Positions 1 to 9,385 of a DNA stretch of 64,000 bases are shown in pieces (the stretch's first letter is position 1; every line of letters starts with the position of its first letter). Under the pieces are notes generated by a model. It searched no databases. It was not told the origin of the DNA and saw only the letters and a program-made list of their open reading frames with translations. Source of the stretch: Lutibacter sp. A64. Lineage in GTDB: Bacteria; Bacteroidota; Bacteroidia; Flavobacteriales; Flavobacteriaceae. Made by a program: the position numbers and the translations under genes. The stretch spans positions 3,614,001 through 3,678,000 of the forward strand of contig NZ_CP092487.1 in assembly GCF_022429565.1 (NCBI RefSeq). The letters run 5' to 3'.

Positions 1-25
1 CTTCAGATTTTAGTTTTTTATTCAT
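1..25 (-). CDS. possible start of a divergent gene
   Basis: On the minus strand an ATG at 23-25 opens MNKKLKSE and runs off the window. Only eight codons are visible, so this is a weak call. Confidence 0.2.
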
Positions 26-35
26 TAGTAACAAG

Positions 36-69
36 TTGACACGAATATAGTAATTTATTCTTATTTTTG
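36..69 (+). promoter_or_regulatory. candidate fabD promoter
   Basis: TATTTTTG at 62-69 fits the Bacteroidota -7 box TAnnTTTG, and a TTG at 36-38 lies 23 bases upstream, at the long end of the spacing accepted for Flavobacterium promoters. fabD begins about 120 bases downstream, so it would have a fairly long untranslated leader. Confidence 0.4.
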
Positions 70-190
70 CTTTTTGAAATGTGAATAGAAAAAATATATA
101 AAATGAAATGAGCATGCTAAAAAGTTTGTTGCCCAACAAAATGATTAGTAGCGAACAGCATGTGATCAATAAAAAAATAAACATAAATAC

Positions 191-1072
191 ATGAAAGCAT
201 ACATATTTCCAGGTCAAGGAGCGCAATTTACAGGAATGGGATTAGATTTATATCAAAGTTCACCTTTAGCCCAAGAACTCTTCGAAAAAGCAAACCGTAT
301 TTTAGGTTTCTCTATAACAGACATTATGTTTGAAGGTACTGCAGAAGATTTAAAACAAACAAAAGTTACCCAACCTGCAATTTTTTTGCACTCAGTGATT
401 TTAGCTAAAACATTAGGTGATGATTTTAAACCAGAAATGGTTGCGGGTCATTCTTTAGGAGAACTTTCTGCTTTAGTTGCAAATGGGGTGCTAACTTTTG
501 AAGACGGACTTAAATTGGTGTCTAAAAGAGCTTTAGCAATGCAAAAAGCTTGTGAAGCACAAGAATCTACTATGGCGGCTGTTTTAGGATTAGAAGATAC
601 CATTGTTGAGGAAGTTTGTGCTAGTGTAGATGGAGTAGTGGTAGCTGCTAATTATAATTGTCCTGGGCAATTGGTTATTTCAGGAGAAATTGCAGCCATA
701 GATAAAGCTTGTGAATTGTTAACAGAAAAAGGAGCAAGACGTGCTTTAAAATTACCAGTAGGAGGTGCATTTCACTCTCCGTTAATGGCTCCGGCAAGAG
801 AAGAGTTAGCTGAAGCAATTAAAAATACTACTTTTAGTGAACCTATTTGTCCTGTTTATCAAAATGTTGTGGCAAAAGCGGTTACAAATCCAGATGAAAT
901 TAAAGAAAATTTAATAGCGCAATTAACGGCACCTGTACGCTGGACACAATGCGTGCAAGCTATGATTGCTGATGGAGGAACAGAATTTATTGAAGTTGGA
1001 CCGGGTAAAGTTTTACAAGGTTTAATGCGTAAAATAGATAGAAGTGTTTCTGCCAGTGGAGCAGGTGCTTAG
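191..1072 (+). CDS. fabD: malonyl-CoA:ACP transacylase
   Basis: Transfers the malonyl group from CoA to acyl carrier protein, supplying the elongation unit of type II fatty-acid synthesis in the cytoplasm. The N-terminus has the FPGQGAQ motif (residues 6-12). The nucleophile elbow GHSLG puts the active serine near residue 88, and the partner histidine sits in AFHSPLM near residue 197. At 293 residues it is close to the usual 300-310. The ATG at 191 places FPGQG right at the N-terminus, as is normal. It stands alone and is followed by a terminator; other fab genes are not in the window. A 26-codon ORF (114-194) overlaps its start by four bases. Identification is firm. Confidence 0.95.
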   Translation: MKAYIFPGQGAQFTGMGLDLYQSSPLAQELFEKANRILGFSITDIMFEGTAEDLKQTKVTQPAIFLHSVILAKTLGDDFKPEMVAGHSLGELSALVANGVLTFEDGLKLVSKRALAMQKACEAQESTMAAVLGLEDTIVEEVCASVDGVVVAANYNCPGQLVISGEIAAIDKACELLTEKGARRALKLPVGGAFHSPLMAPAREELAEAIKNTTFSEPICPVYQNVVAKAVTNPDEIKENLIAQLTAPVRWTQCVQAMIADGGTEFIEVGPGKVLQGLMRKIDRSVSASGAGA

Positions 1073-1134
1073 TTATAAGTATTTAGTGTAGTTGCAGTAT
1101 GCAGTTACAGTTATCAGTTTTGTGCAGATAAAAT

Positions 1135-1172
1135 AAAAAGGGCTTTCAAATTATATTTGAAAGCCCTTTTTT
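1135..1172. terminator. bidirectional terminator between fabD and galE
   Basis: AAAAAGGGCTTTCAAA and TTTGAAAGCCCTTTTT form a hairpin with a stem of about 16 bp around a TTATA loop. There is a T run on the 3' side of each strand, so it can end both fabD (plus) and galE (minus). Confidence 0.85.
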
Positions 1173-1205
1173 AATAGTGTATTGTTACTAAAAAATAGTA
1201 ACTAT

Positions 1206-2225
1206 TTATTTTTCGCTATTTAAAGCTTCTTGCCATTTCCAGGCAGAAAGTAAAGCCTCATCTAGAGTTAATTCAGCTTTCCATCCAAGTTCTTCATTTG
1301 CAAAATTTGTATCGGCATAAGCGGCTGTAATGTCGCCTTCTCGTCTATCTACTAATTTATAGTTTACTTTTTTACCAGTAACTTTTTCAAAAGTATTTAT
1401 AACTTCTAAAACAGAATTTCCTTTACCAGTACCTAAGTTAAAAATTTCATATTGAGCTTTGTTATTATTTTCAATAAGTCTTTTTAAAGCAACAATATGT
1501 GCTTTTGCTAAGTCAACTACATGAATGTAATCTCTAACGGCTGTACCGTCAGGTGTATCGTAATCACTTCCAAAAACGGAAAGTTCTTTACGTATTCCAG
1601 CTGCAGTTTGTACTACATAAGGAATTAAGTTTTGAGGTATTCCAATAGGTAATTCACCAATTTTTGAAGATTCGTGTGAGCCAATTGGATTAAAATAACG
1701 CAATGCAATAGCTTTTAAATCTGAAATTTTGGTAGCATCTTTTATAATTTCTTCACCAATTTGTTTTGTATTTCCGTAAGGAGATTCCGCAGGTTTTATA
1801 GGTGCATTTTCTGTAATTGGAAGTTCATCTGCTTGTCCATAAACGGTACAAGATGAACTAAAAATAAAGTTATTTAAGTTGTTAGCTTTCATTTCTTGTA
1901 AAATAGAAATTAAACTACCAAGATTGTTTTCATAATATTCTAATGGCATTTGAACACTTTCACCTACTGCTTTAGATGCTGCAAAATGAATAATTCCATC
2001 TACTTTATTATTTGCGAAAAAATCTTTAACAGCAGTTTTTTCTCTTAAATCGATATTAAAATATGTAGGTTTTGTTCCTGTAATTGAAGTTATTTTATCT
2101 AAAACTTCAATGCTTGAGTTTGATAAATTATCAATAATAAGAACTTCGAAACCTTCATTTTGTAACTCTACAACTGTGTGTGAGCCAATAAATCCTAACC
2201 CTCCAGTAACTAAAACTTTTTTCAT
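1206..2225 (-). CDS. galE: UDP-glucose 4-epimerase
   Basis: NAD-dependent short-chain dehydrogenase/reductase of the extended type, interconverting UDP-glucose and UDP-galactose (or the N-acetyl forms). The Rossmann motif GGLGFIG is at residues 8-14. The SSSCTVYG segment and SPYGNTK carry the catalytic Ser and the YxxxK pair. The 339 residues match the family length. It overlaps the preceding aminotransferase gene by one base (TAATG), so the two are translationally coupled. That pairing points to nucleotide-sugar supply for surface glycans. Whether it prefers UDP-Glc or UDP-GlcNAc cannot be told from the sequence. Confidence 0.9.
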   Translation of the reverse strand: MKKVLVTGGLGFIGSHTVVELQNEGFEVLIIDNLSNSSIEVLDKITSITGTKPTYFNIDLREKTAVKDFFANNKVDGIIHFAASKAVGESVQMPLEYYENNLGSLISILQEMKANNLNNFIFSSSCTVYGQADELPITENAPIKPAESPYGNTKQIGEEIIKDATKISDLKAIALRYFNPIGSHESSKIGELPIGIPQNLIPYVVQTAAGIRKELSVFGSDYDTPDGTAVRDYIHVVDLAKAHIVALKRLIENNNKAQYEIFNLGTGKGNSVLEVINTFEKVTGKKVNYKLVDRREGDITAAYADTNFANEELGWKAELTLDEALLSAWKWQEALNSEK

Positions 2226-3355
2226 TATTTATTTATAAAATTTAAAATTGTTGATGTTATAAAATTTAATTGTTCTTCATCTAATTCTGTGTGCATAGGC
2301 AAAGAAATAACAGTATCAATTAATTTATTTGTTACTTTAAAATCATCCTCATTATAACGTTTGTCTGTATATGCTTTTTGGCTGTGTAATGGTACAGGGT
2401 AATAAATGGCATTTGGAATTCCATTATCCAGTAGATGTTGGTGTAGTTCGTTTCTTTTACCATTTAAAATTTGTAGTGTGTATTGATGAAAAACGTGTGT
2501 TGTAAAGTTACTTTTGGCAGGTGTTATAATGTTTTCATTTCCTGCAAAAGCATTAGAGTAGTACGCAGCGGCTTTTTGTCTAGCTTCGCAATAAGCATCT
2601 AAAAGAGGTAATTTTACATTTAGAACAGCTGCTTGTACGCTATCTAGTCTAGAATTAACTCCTACAACATCGTGGTAATAACGTTTGTACATTCCGTGGT
2701 TTACAATTCCTCTAATTGTATGAGCTAAATCATCATCATTTGTAAAAATAGCACCACCATCTCCATAACATCCTAAGTTTTTAGAAGGAAAGAATGATGT
2801 TGTTCCAACGTTTCCAATAGTTCCTGCTTTTTTAGTTGTGCCATCTTTAAAGGTATAGCTAGCTCCAATTGCTTGTGCTGTATCTTCAATAACAAATAAA
2901 TTATGTTCTTTTGCAACTTCTAAAACTGCATCCATATTTGCACATTGCCCAAATAAATGTACAGGAACAATAGCTTTTGTTTTTGGAGTGATTGCTTTTT
3001 TTAGTGCTTCAATATTTATATTGAAAGAGTCCTTTTCAACATCAACCAAAACAGGTGTTAAGTGTAAAAGGGCAATAACTTCAACAGTTGCTGCAAAAGT
3101 AAAATCAGCTGTAATAACCTCGTCTCCAGGTGCTAGGCCTAATCCCATCATTGCAATTTGAAGTGCGTCGGTACCATTTGCGCAAGGAATTACATGTTTT
3201 ACATCTAAATATGTTTCTAAATTTTTTTGAAAAGAGTGGACTTCAGGTCCATTTATATAAGCTGCAGATTTTAAAACTTCTGAAATTTTTGAGTCTACTT
3301 GCTCTTGAATTTTAGCGTATTGACTTTGAAGGTCAACCATTTGTATTTTTTTCAT
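2225..3355 (-). CDS. DegT/DnrJ/EryC1/StrS family sugar aminotransferase
   Basis: PLP-dependent aminotransferase of the kind that aminates keto-sugar nucleotides (WbpE/ArnB-like). The PLP lysine lies in FFPSKNLGCYGDGG, and the ED-x-AQA motif (IEDTAQAIGA) binds the cofactor ring. I start at the internal ATG at 3355 (MKKIQMVDLQ), which matches family N-termini; an ORF extends ten codons further upstream. This gives 376 residues, normal for the family. It sits between cysM and galE with a one-base overlap to galE. The exact sugar is unknown; amino-sugar synthesis for LPS or capsule is an inference. Confidence 0.85.
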   Translation of the reverse strand: MKKIQMVDLQSQYAKIQEQVDSKISEVLKSAAYINGPEVHSFQKNLETYLDVKHVIPCANGTDALQIAMMGLGLAPGDEVITADFTFAATVEVIALLHLTPVLVDVEKDSFNINIEALKKAITPKTKAIVPVHLFGQCANMDAVLEVAKEHNLFVIEDTAQAIGASYTFKDGTTKKAGTIGNVGTTSFFPSKNLGCYGDGGAIFTNDDDLAHTIRGIVNHGMYKRYYHDVVGVNSRLDSVQAAVLNVKLPLLDAYCEARQKAAAYYSNAFAGNENIITPAKSNFTTHVFHQYTLQILNGKRNELHQHLLDNGIPNAIYYPVPLHSQKAYTDKRYNEDDFKVTNKLIDTVISLPMHTELDEEQLNFITSTILNFINK

Positions 3356-3442
3356 GGTGAGTTTTGTATGTATTCTAACAAACAAAAATACAATAAAAGA
3401 GGTTGCTATCCAATCTAAAATACGGATACTTGCTATAACGTT

Positions 3443-4330
3443 TTATTCAAATAAATCTGATGATAAATACCGGTCTCCACGGTCGCAAATAATAGCAACT
3501 ATAACTCCTTTTTCTATGGTTTTAGCTAATTTTAAAGCAGCTGTTACTGCTCCTCCGCTACTCATTCCTGCAAAAATTCCTTCTTCTTTTGCAAGTCTTT
3601 TTGTCATTTCTCTAGCTTCTATTTCGCTAACTTCAATAACGGTATCAACTTTTTTAGGATTAAATATTTTAGGTAAAAATTCTGGAGACCATTTTCGAAT
3701 ACCAGGAATTCGAGAGTTATCGGTTGGTTGTGCTCCAATAATTTGAATGGTATTATTTTTTTCTTTTAAAAAAGTTGAAGTTCCCATAATGGTTCCTGTT
3801 GTACCCATTGCCGAAACAAAATGAGTTATTTTTCCATCGGTGTCTCTCCAAATTTCTGGGCCAGTAGTTTTATAATGTGCTTTCCAATTATCTTCATTGG
3901 CAAACTGGTTAAGCATTTTATATCCTTTTTCTGTTACCATTTTTTCTGCATAGGCTCTTGAGCCTTCAATGCCAGTTTTACTAGATGTTAAGGTTACTTT
4001 TGCGCCATAAGCTTGCATAGTTTGCACTCTTTCTTTGGTTGAGTTTTCTGGCATAACCAACTCAATTTTAATTCCAAATTGTTGTGCAATCATTGCTAAT
4101 GCAATACCTGTATTTCCACTTGTAGCTTCTATTAAATAATCATTTTTTTTGATGTTTCCTTCTTTTAATGCTGTAGCTATCATATTAAAAGCAGCTCTGT
4201 CTTTTACACTTCCTCCAGGGTTGTTTCCTTCTAATTTAAGATAGAGCGAAACATGTTCTTTAGTTAAAATGTTTTTGGTTTTAATTAAAGGTGTATTTCC
4301 TATAAAATCGAATAAACTTTTGGCTATCAT
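3443..4330 (-). CDS. cysM: cysteine synthase (O-acetylserine sulfhydrylase)
   Basis: Makes L-cysteine from O-acetylserine and sulfide (or thiosulfate) with PLP. The PLP lysine is in GGSVKDRAAFNMI and the phosphate/substrate loop is EATSGNTG. At 295 residues and with NPGGSVKDR it looks CysM-like, though CysK and CysM are hard to separate by eye. The start overlaps the stop of cysE by four bases (ATGA), so the enzyme that makes O-acetylserine and the one that uses it are coupled. Downstream is the sugar aminotransferase, 87 bases away. Confidence 0.87.
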   Translation of the reverse strand: MIAKSLFDFIGNTPLIKTKNILTKEHVSLYLKLEGNNPGGSVKDRAAFNMIATALKEGNIKKNDYLIEATSGNTGIALAMIAQQFGIKIELVMPENSTKERVQTMQAYGAKVTLTSSKTGIEGSRAYAEKMVTEKGYKMLNQFANEDNWKAHYKTTGPEIWRDTDGKITHFVSAMGTTGTIMGTSTFLKEKNNTIQIIGAQPTDNSRIPGIRKWSPEFLPKIFNPKKVDTVIEVSEIEAREMTKRLAKEEGIFAGMSSGGAVTAALKLAKTIEKGVIVAIICDRGDRYLSSDLFE

Positions 4331-5121
4331 TTGTTTTTGTTTTGTTTCAATCTAGTCTCAGCTTTGTGATAGACTAAAGAGTTTTCAGGGATTGATTCTG
4401 TTATCCAAACGTTACCTCCAATAATGCTATTTTTACCAATAACTGTTTTTCCTCCAAGAATGGTTGCATTGGCATAAATAGTTACATTTTCTTCAACTGT
4501 TGGGTGTCTTTTTACATTTTTTAATTCTTTTGAAACTTGTAAGGCACCTAAGGTTACGCCTTGGTATATTTTTACGTGATCTTTTATAAAACAAGTTTCA
4601 CCAATTACGGTTCCGGTTGCGTGGTCTATAAAAAACGATTTTCCAATAGTTGCTCCTGGGTGAATATCTGTACCTGTTTTGCTATGTGCGTATTCGCTCA
4701 TTAACCTTGGTATTAATGGAGTTTTAAGCAGGTGTAATTTATGGCTTAATCTATAAATAGCAATTGCGAAAAAACCAGGATATGCTAAATAAACTTCTTC
4801 AATATTATTAGATGCAGGATCGCTATTTACCAATTCTTGCGCATCTAAATTTAGATTTTCTAAAATTTCTGGAAGTTCAGATAAAAATGAGGCCCAAATA
4901 TTACTACAAGCTTCAACATCAACTTTACAAGCTAATTTGTAGATTTCATCAAAATCTAATTCTAATTGTTCAATATTTTTGGCAACACACGCATTTGCAT
5001 CGAATAATGTGTAAAATAAATTATCGGTAAATTTCTCTGTTTTAGTTTTTAAACTAAAGTCTAAATGAGGTCTGTTTTTACTAGAAATAATTTTACGTAT
5101 GCTACGTTCTTTGTCAGTCAT
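4327..5121 (-). CDS. cysE: serine O-acetyltransferase
   Basis: Acetylates L-serine with acetyl-CoA, the committed step to cysteine. The N-terminal half is helical. The C-terminal half is a left-handed beta-helix made of hexapeptide repeats (for example HPGATIGKSFFID and ATILGGKTVIGKNS). The active-site region DHATGTVIGETC has the catalytic Asp/His. At 264 residues it is near the E. coli CysE length (273). Its coupling to cysM by a four-base overlap supports the assignment. It lies 55 bases after leuB and may share that transcript. Confidence 0.9.
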   Translation of the reverse strand: MTDKERSIRKIISSKNRPHLDFSLKTKTEKFTDNLFYTLFDANACVAKNIEQLELDFDEIYKLACKVDVEACSNIWASFLSELPEILENLNLDAQELVNSDPASNNIEEVYLAYPGFFAIAIYRLSHKLHLLKTPLIPRLMSEYAHSKTGTDIHPGATIGKSFFIDHATGTVIGETCFIKDHVKIYQGVTLGALQVSKELKNVKRHPTVEENVTIYANATILGGKTVIGKNSIIGGNVWITESIPENSLVYHKAETRLKQNKNK

Positions 5122-5176
5122 AGTGCTTCTTTACTTATTTGTCGAAGAATTTTTAATTGCTAACAATTAATGCTAA

Positions 5177-6292
5177 TTAAATAATTGTAGATTGTCCTAG
5201 GTCTATATTATTTTTGTTGTAAAAAGTATTTTCATCATCTAAAATAAAATCGCTTAAAAAGTTTCCAACATTTGTTGTAGAGAAGTGATTTGTGCTATTT
5301 AAATCGGGAGTTGTTATATTTAATTCAATCGATTTTTCTACAGCAGCTCTAATTGCATCAGCTTCTTCGTGTAATTCAAAATGGTCTAGAAGCATTGCTG
5401 CAGATAAAACAGCAGCTAAAGGATTTGCAATATTTTTACCTTTAGCTTCTGGGTATGAGCCATGAACTGGTTCGAACATTGCATTGTTTGCACCTATTGA
5501 AGCGGAAGCTAGTAAGCCTATTGAGCCTGAAATTACACTAGCTTCATCAGATAGGATATCTCCAAACATATTTTCAGTTAAAATTACATCAAATTGCTTT
5601 GGGTTTAATATTAATTGCATTGCAGCATTATCAACAAGTAAAAAGTCTAAATTTACTGTAGGATAATTTTTAGAGACTTCAATTACGCGTTTTCTCCATA
5701 ATCTAGATGTTTCTAGTATGTTAGATTTGTCTACTAATGTTAATTTTTTACGTCTTATTAAAGCGCTTTTAAAAGCTAAGTGAGCAATTCTATCTATTTC
5801 ATCAATAGTGTATTTACAGGTGTCTGTTGCTTCGTTGCCGTTTTCGCTTAATTCTTTATCTCCAAAATATATTCCACTTGTTAATTCTCTATAAATTACA
5901 AAATCAACATCTTTTATAACATGTGCTTTTAAGTTAGATTGGTCAATTAGCGCATCATATGTAGTTAAAGGGCGAATATTAGCAAATAAACCTAAACTTT
6001 TTCTAAGCTCCAGTAAGCCTTGTTCTGGTCTTACTTGGGCATTTGGGTCGTTATCGTATTTAAGTTCTCCAATAGCACCAAATAAAATAGCATCTGCATC
6101 TGCACATGTTTTTAAAGTAGTTTCAGGCAATGGGTTTCCAGTTTCTTCTATTGCAATAGCGCCAATATTTGCATATTTATATACAAATGTGTGTTTGTAT
6201 TTTTCAGCAATTGCATCTAATGTTTTTGCTGCTTGCTGTATTACTTCTGGACCAACTCCATCGCCTGGAAGCAAAGCGATATTTAATTTCAT
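5177..6292 (-). CDS. leuB: 3-isopropylmalate dehydrogenase
   Basis: Third step of leucine synthesis: NAD-dependent oxidative decarboxylation of 3-isopropylmalate. It has the GDGVGPEV N-terminus, the LRKSLGLFANIRP region that distinguishes LeuB from isocitrate dehydrogenase, and ENMFGDILSDEAS plus the nucleotide-binding MFEPVHGSYPEAKGKN. At 371 residues it is of normal length. It follows leuA by 94 bases. leuC and leuD, needed for the middle step, are not in this window. Confidence 0.93.
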   Translation of the reverse strand: MKLNIALLPGDGVGPEVIQQAAKTLDAIAEKYKHTFVYKYANIGAIAIEETGNPLPETTLKTCADADAILFGAIGELKYDNDPNAQVRPEQGLLELRKSLGLFANIRPLTTYDALIDQSNLKAHVIKDVDFVIYRELTSGIYFGDKELSENGNEATDTCKYTIDEIDRIAHLAFKSALIRRKKLTLVDKSNILETSRLWRKRVIEVSKNYPTVNLDFLLVDNAAMQLILNPKQFDVILTENMFGDILSDEASVISGSIGLLASASIGANNAMFEPVHGSYPEAKGKNIANPLAAVLSAAMLLDHFELHEEADAIRAAVEKSIELNITTPDLNSTNHFSTTNVGNFLSDFILDDENTFYNKNNIDLGQSTII

Positions 6293-6386
6293 AACTATAT
6301 TAATTCAGTGTTTTAAATAAAAAATTTATGTGAAATTAAGTTATTATTTTTAAAAAAACACAAAATTAATAGGATTATATTTAGAG

Positions 6387-7562
6387 CTATAGTTTAATGC
6401 TTGTTTTTTTAATTTTATTTAATTCCATAAGGTGATGAATATCGTTATTATTCACTTCTTTATGAAAGTCTGCAAACTTTAAAAACTGAGGATATAAATC
6501 ATCTAATTCTATTTTTGTTAAGTCATAACCTATGTTTTTGGCTCTATAGGCTAAGGCAGCTCTACCGCTTCTGGCAGTTAAAACAATTGAAGATTCGGTA
6601 ACACCTACATCTTCTGGATTCATAATTTCGTAAGTTTCTCTATTTTTAATTACTCCATCTTGATGAATTCCTGAACTATGGGCAAAGGCATTTTCACCTA
6701 TAACAGCTTTGTTTGGTTGTACCGCCATTCCCATACTGCGTTGTACTAATAAACTAGTGTCATATAATAGTTTAGTATTTACTCCAGTGTCTAAATTTAA
6801 GTATGGATGTTGTTTCATAATCATTACAACTTCCTCTAAAGCAGTATTTCCGGCGCGTTCTCCTATTCCATTAATAGTACACTCTATTTGGCGTGCACCA
6901 TTTTGTATTCCTGCAATAGCATTTGCGGTTGCTAAACCTAAATCGTTATGGCAGTGGCAAGAAATAGTTACATTGTCAATACCTTTAACATTTTCTTTTA
7001 AGTATTTTATTTTTGCACCATATTCATCTGGTAAACAGTATCCTGTAGTATCTGGAATGTTTAAAACAGTTGCACCAGCTTTAATAACTTGTTCTAACAC
7101 TCTTGCTAAATATTCGTTATCTGTTCTTCCTGCATCTTCAGCATAAAATTCAACATCTTCAACAAACTTTTTAGCATATGCTGTAGCTTCAAAAGCACGT
7201 TCAATTATTTTATCTTGTGTAGAATTAAATTTGTATTTAATATGAGATTCGGAAGTACCTATTCCTGTGTGTATTCGTGGTTTTTTTGCAAATTTTAATG
7301 CTTGTGCAGCAATTTCAATATCTTTTTTGTTTGCTCTAGTTAAACCACAAACTGTAGCATCTTTTACTAATTTTGATATTTCTTCTACTGACGTAAAGTC
7401 TCCTGGGCTAGATATAGGAAATCCTGCTTCTATAACATCTACCCCTAATAAATCAAGTCGTTTAGCAATTACTAATTTTTGTTCAGTATTTAACTTGCAG
7501 CCTGGGACTTGTTCTCCATCTCTTAACGTCGTATCAAAAATTTGGACTCGATTTTTACTCAT
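6387..7562 (-). CDS. leuA: 2-isopropylmalate synthase, short form
   Basis: Condenses acetyl-CoA with 2-ketoisovalerate, the first step of leucine synthesis. The [12 protein letters not shown] motif near the N-terminus and [13 protein letters not shown] (metal-binding histidines) mark the HMGL-like TIM barrel. I start at the ATG at 7562 ([10 protein letters not shown]); the ORF runs 30 codons further upstream but that stretch is not family-like. The result is 391 residues, well under the ~520 of E. coli LeuA, and the protein ends soon after the barrel and linker. It therefore seems to lack the C-terminal leucine-binding regulatory domain. Linkage to leuB makes homocitrate or citramalate synthase less likely. 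Confidence 0.85.
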   Translation of the reverse strand: MSKNRVQIFDTTLRDGEQVPGCKLNTEQKLVIAKRLDLLGVDVIEAGFPISSPGDFTSVEEISKLVKDATVCGLTRANKKDIEIAAQALKFAKKPRIHTGIGTSESHIKYKFNSTQDKIIERAFEATAYAKKFVEDVEFYAEDAGRTDNEYLARVLEQVIKAGATVLNIPDTTGYCLPDEYGAKIKYLKENVKGIDNVTISCHCHNDLGLATANAIAGIQNGARQIECTINGIGERAGNTALEEVVMIMKQHPYLNLDTGVNTKLLYDTSLLVQRSMGMAVQPNKAVIGENAFAHSSGIHQDGVIKNRETYEIMNPEDVGVTESSIVLTARSGRAALAYRAKNIGYDLTKIELDDLYPQFLKFADFHKEVNNNDIHHLMELNKIKKTSIKL

Positions 7563-7592
7563 TTCTAATTTTTTTTTATCACTTTTGAATAC

Positions 7593-7600
7593 CAAAAATA
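7593..7600 (-). promoter_or_regulatory. candidate leuA -7 box
   Basis: On the minus strand this reads TATTTTTG, a full match to TAnnTTTG, about 30 bases before the leuA ATG. I see no convincing -33 TTG at the usual distance, and no leucine-rich leader ORF fits between this box and leuA. Confidence 0.35.
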
Positions 7601-7711
7601 TGGTTATACGTTTTTTATAATTACTATAAATATGATTGTTTACTATATTCAAACAAGTTGTATTTTTTACAAGTAATTAACAATCAATAATTTAAAAATA
7701 AATTAGTTACA

Positions 7712-9256
7712 ATGGCTATTGATCAAAAAGATTCGCTTTTTAGTTTGGTGAAGTCGCTTTCTAAATCTGAAAAGCGACAATTTAGGTTATATGTAGGGAG
7801 ATTAGGTGGAAATGCCGATGCAAATTTTATTTCTTTATTTAATTTATTAGATAAGGTAAATGCTTATGATGATAAACTAATTTTAGAAAAAACAAATATA
7901 AAAAAGCAACAAATATCAAATACAAAGGCGCATTTGTACCGACAAATATTGGTGAGTTTAAGGTTTAATCCAGTGCATCAAAATGTGCGAACTCAAATTA
8001 GAGAACAATTCGATTTTGCTACAATTTTATATAATAAAGGGCTTTATAAGCAAAGTCTTAAAATTTTAGATAAAGCTAAAGATTCTGCAATTAATAATGG
8101 AGAGAACAATTTAGCTTATGAAATTGTTGAGTTTGAAAAAATAATTGAATCACAGTATATTACTAGAAGTATGAGTAATAGAGCTGATGAACTTACAATA
8201 CAGGCAAAAGAGTTAAGTCTAAAAAATATTAGAATAAGTAAATTGTCTAATTTATCATTGCAGTTGTATAGTTTAATGTTAAAAATTGGTTATGCAAAAG
8301 ATAATGAGGATTCTAAAATGTTAACCGACTACTTTCAAAAAAGATTGCCAAAGTACGAATTGTCTGAGCTCAGTTTTACAGAAAAACTTTATTTATATAA
8401 GGCGTATTTGTGGCATAGTTTAATAAAACAAGATTTTGTTTCTAGTTTTAAATATGCACAAAAATGGGTAGATTTATTTGATGCAAAACCTGAAATGAAA
8501 AAACAAAATCCTGTTTTTTATTTAAAAGGGGTTAATTATTTGGCTGAAGCTTTATACCTTATTAAATATAGAAAAAAGTTTAAAAAAGTATTAGAAAAGC
8601 TAGATTTTGATATTAAAAATAATATAATTGTTTTAAATGAAAATACTAAAACACTTGCGTTTTTGTATTACAATCAGAACAAGTTAAGCTTGTATTTTTT
8701 AGAGGGTAATTTTACAGAAGGTTTAGATTTTGTTCAAAAATTATTGGTTGAAATAAAAGAGTATGAAGGTAATATAGATGCGCATCATATTATGGTGTTC
8801 TATTACAGAATTGCATGTATGTATTTTGGAGCAGGAGATAATGAAACTTGTATTTTTTATCTTGAAAAAATTATTCAAAATAAAGATTTAAAAATGCGAG
8901 AAGATTTATTGTGCTTTTCAAGGGTTTTAAATTTAGTGGCACATTATGAAGCTGGGATAGATTATAATATTGAAAAATTGATAGTTTCAACGTATAAATT
9001 TTTGTTGAAAATGAATGATTTACATAAGGTACAGCTTAAAATGATTGATTTTTTAAAGAATCTAAGTAATATTTATCCACAAGATTTAAAGAAAGAGTTT
9101 ATTAAACTTCATGCAGAACTGAAAAAATATGAAGATCACCCTTTTGAAAGGCGTGCATTCTTATATTTAGATATTTTATCTTGGTTAGAAAGTAAAATAA
9201 AAAATGAGCCTGTTGAGTTAATTATTCAACAAAAAGAAAAAAAACTTTTAAAGTAA
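7712..9256 (+). CDS. uncharacterised helical protein
   Basis: I do not recognise a named family. The 514 residues are almost entirely predicted helix, rich in Lys, Leu, Tyr and Phe, and have a repeat-like rhythm of aromatic helices (for example around residues 310-400) of the kind seen in TPR proteins. There is no signal peptide and no membrane segment, so it is probably cytoplasmic. The N-terminus (KDSLFSLVKSLSKSEKRQF) is charged and helical. It is transcribed divergently from leuA and precedes the ilv leader, which may be chance. A protein-binding scaffold role would be a guess. Confidence 0.75.
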   Translation: MAIDQKDSLFSLVKSLSKSEKRQFRLYVGRLGGNADANFISLFNLLDKVNAYDDKLILEKTNIKKQQISNTKAHLYRQILVSLRFNPVHQNVRTQIREQFDFATILYNKGLYKQSLKILDKAKDSAINNGENNLAYEIVEFEKIIESQYITRSMSNRADELTIQAKELSLKNIRISKLSNLSLQLYSLMLKIGYAKDNEDSKMLTDYFQKRLPKYELSELSFTEKLYLYKAYLWHSLIKQDFVSSFKYAQKWVDLFDAKPEMKKQNPVFYLKGVNYLAEALYLIKYRKKFKKVLEKLDFDIKNNIIVLNENTKTLAFLYYNQNKLSLYFLEGNFTEGLDFVQKLLVEIKEYEGNIDAHHIMVFYYRIACMYFGAGDNETCIFYLEKIIQNKDLKMREDLLCFSRVLNLVAHYEAGIDYNIEKLIVSTYKFLLKMNDLHKVQLKMIDFLKNLSNIYPQDLKKEFIKLHAELKKYEDHPFERRAFLYLDILSWLESKIKNEPVELIIQQKEKKLLK

Positions 9257-9268
9257 AAAAAATTGTTA

Positions 9269-9276
9269 CATATTTG
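9269..9276 (+). promoter_or_regulatory. candidate -7 box for the ilv leader
   Basis: CATATTTG differs from TAnnTTTG in one position and ends ten bases before the ATG of the Ile/Val leader peptide. If used, the leader ORF would begin only a few bases from the 5' end of the RNA. No clear -33 element is visible, so support is modest. Confidence 0.35.
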
Positions 9277-9286
9277 TAGCTCAATT

Positions 9287-9346
9287 ATGGCAAACATCAA
9301 TATTAATATCATTTCTATTATTGTCTCTGTGATTATTCACAAGTAG
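9287..9346 (+). CDS. ilv operon leader peptide (19 aa)
   Basis: A short ORF encodes MANININIISIIVSVIIHK and stops at TAG (9344-9346). Ten of its 19 codons are Ile (8) or Val (2), with pairs at residues 8-9, 11-12 and 16-17. It lies directly upstream of a strong terminator and of ilvD. This is the layout of branched-chain amino-acid attenuators: slow translation through Ile/Val codons would favour read-through. TAGGGA (9348-9353), just past the stop, can pair with TTCCTA (9391-9396) in the terminator stem and may act as the antiterminator. The coding content is seen directly; the regulatory role is inferred. Confidence 0.8.
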   Translation: MANININIISIIVSVIIHK

Positions 9347-9385
9347 ATAGGGATGTTATTATAATTAATTAATATAGAATTATTG

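Noticed and set aside
6709-7146. 145-codon ORF antisense to leuA
   Set aside because: It mirrors the conserved leuA reading frame; composition (Cys, Pro, Ser rich) and lack of context mark it as a shadow. The same holds for the other antisense ORFs across the operons.
7563-7652. Thirty-codon N-terminal extension of leuA
   Set aside because: It would run through the candidate promoter box and has no similarity to LeuA proteins.
7563-7711. Leucine leader peptide upstream of leuA
   Set aside because: No Leu-rich short ORF is found on the minus strand and the candidate promoter is too near the ATG to leave room for one.
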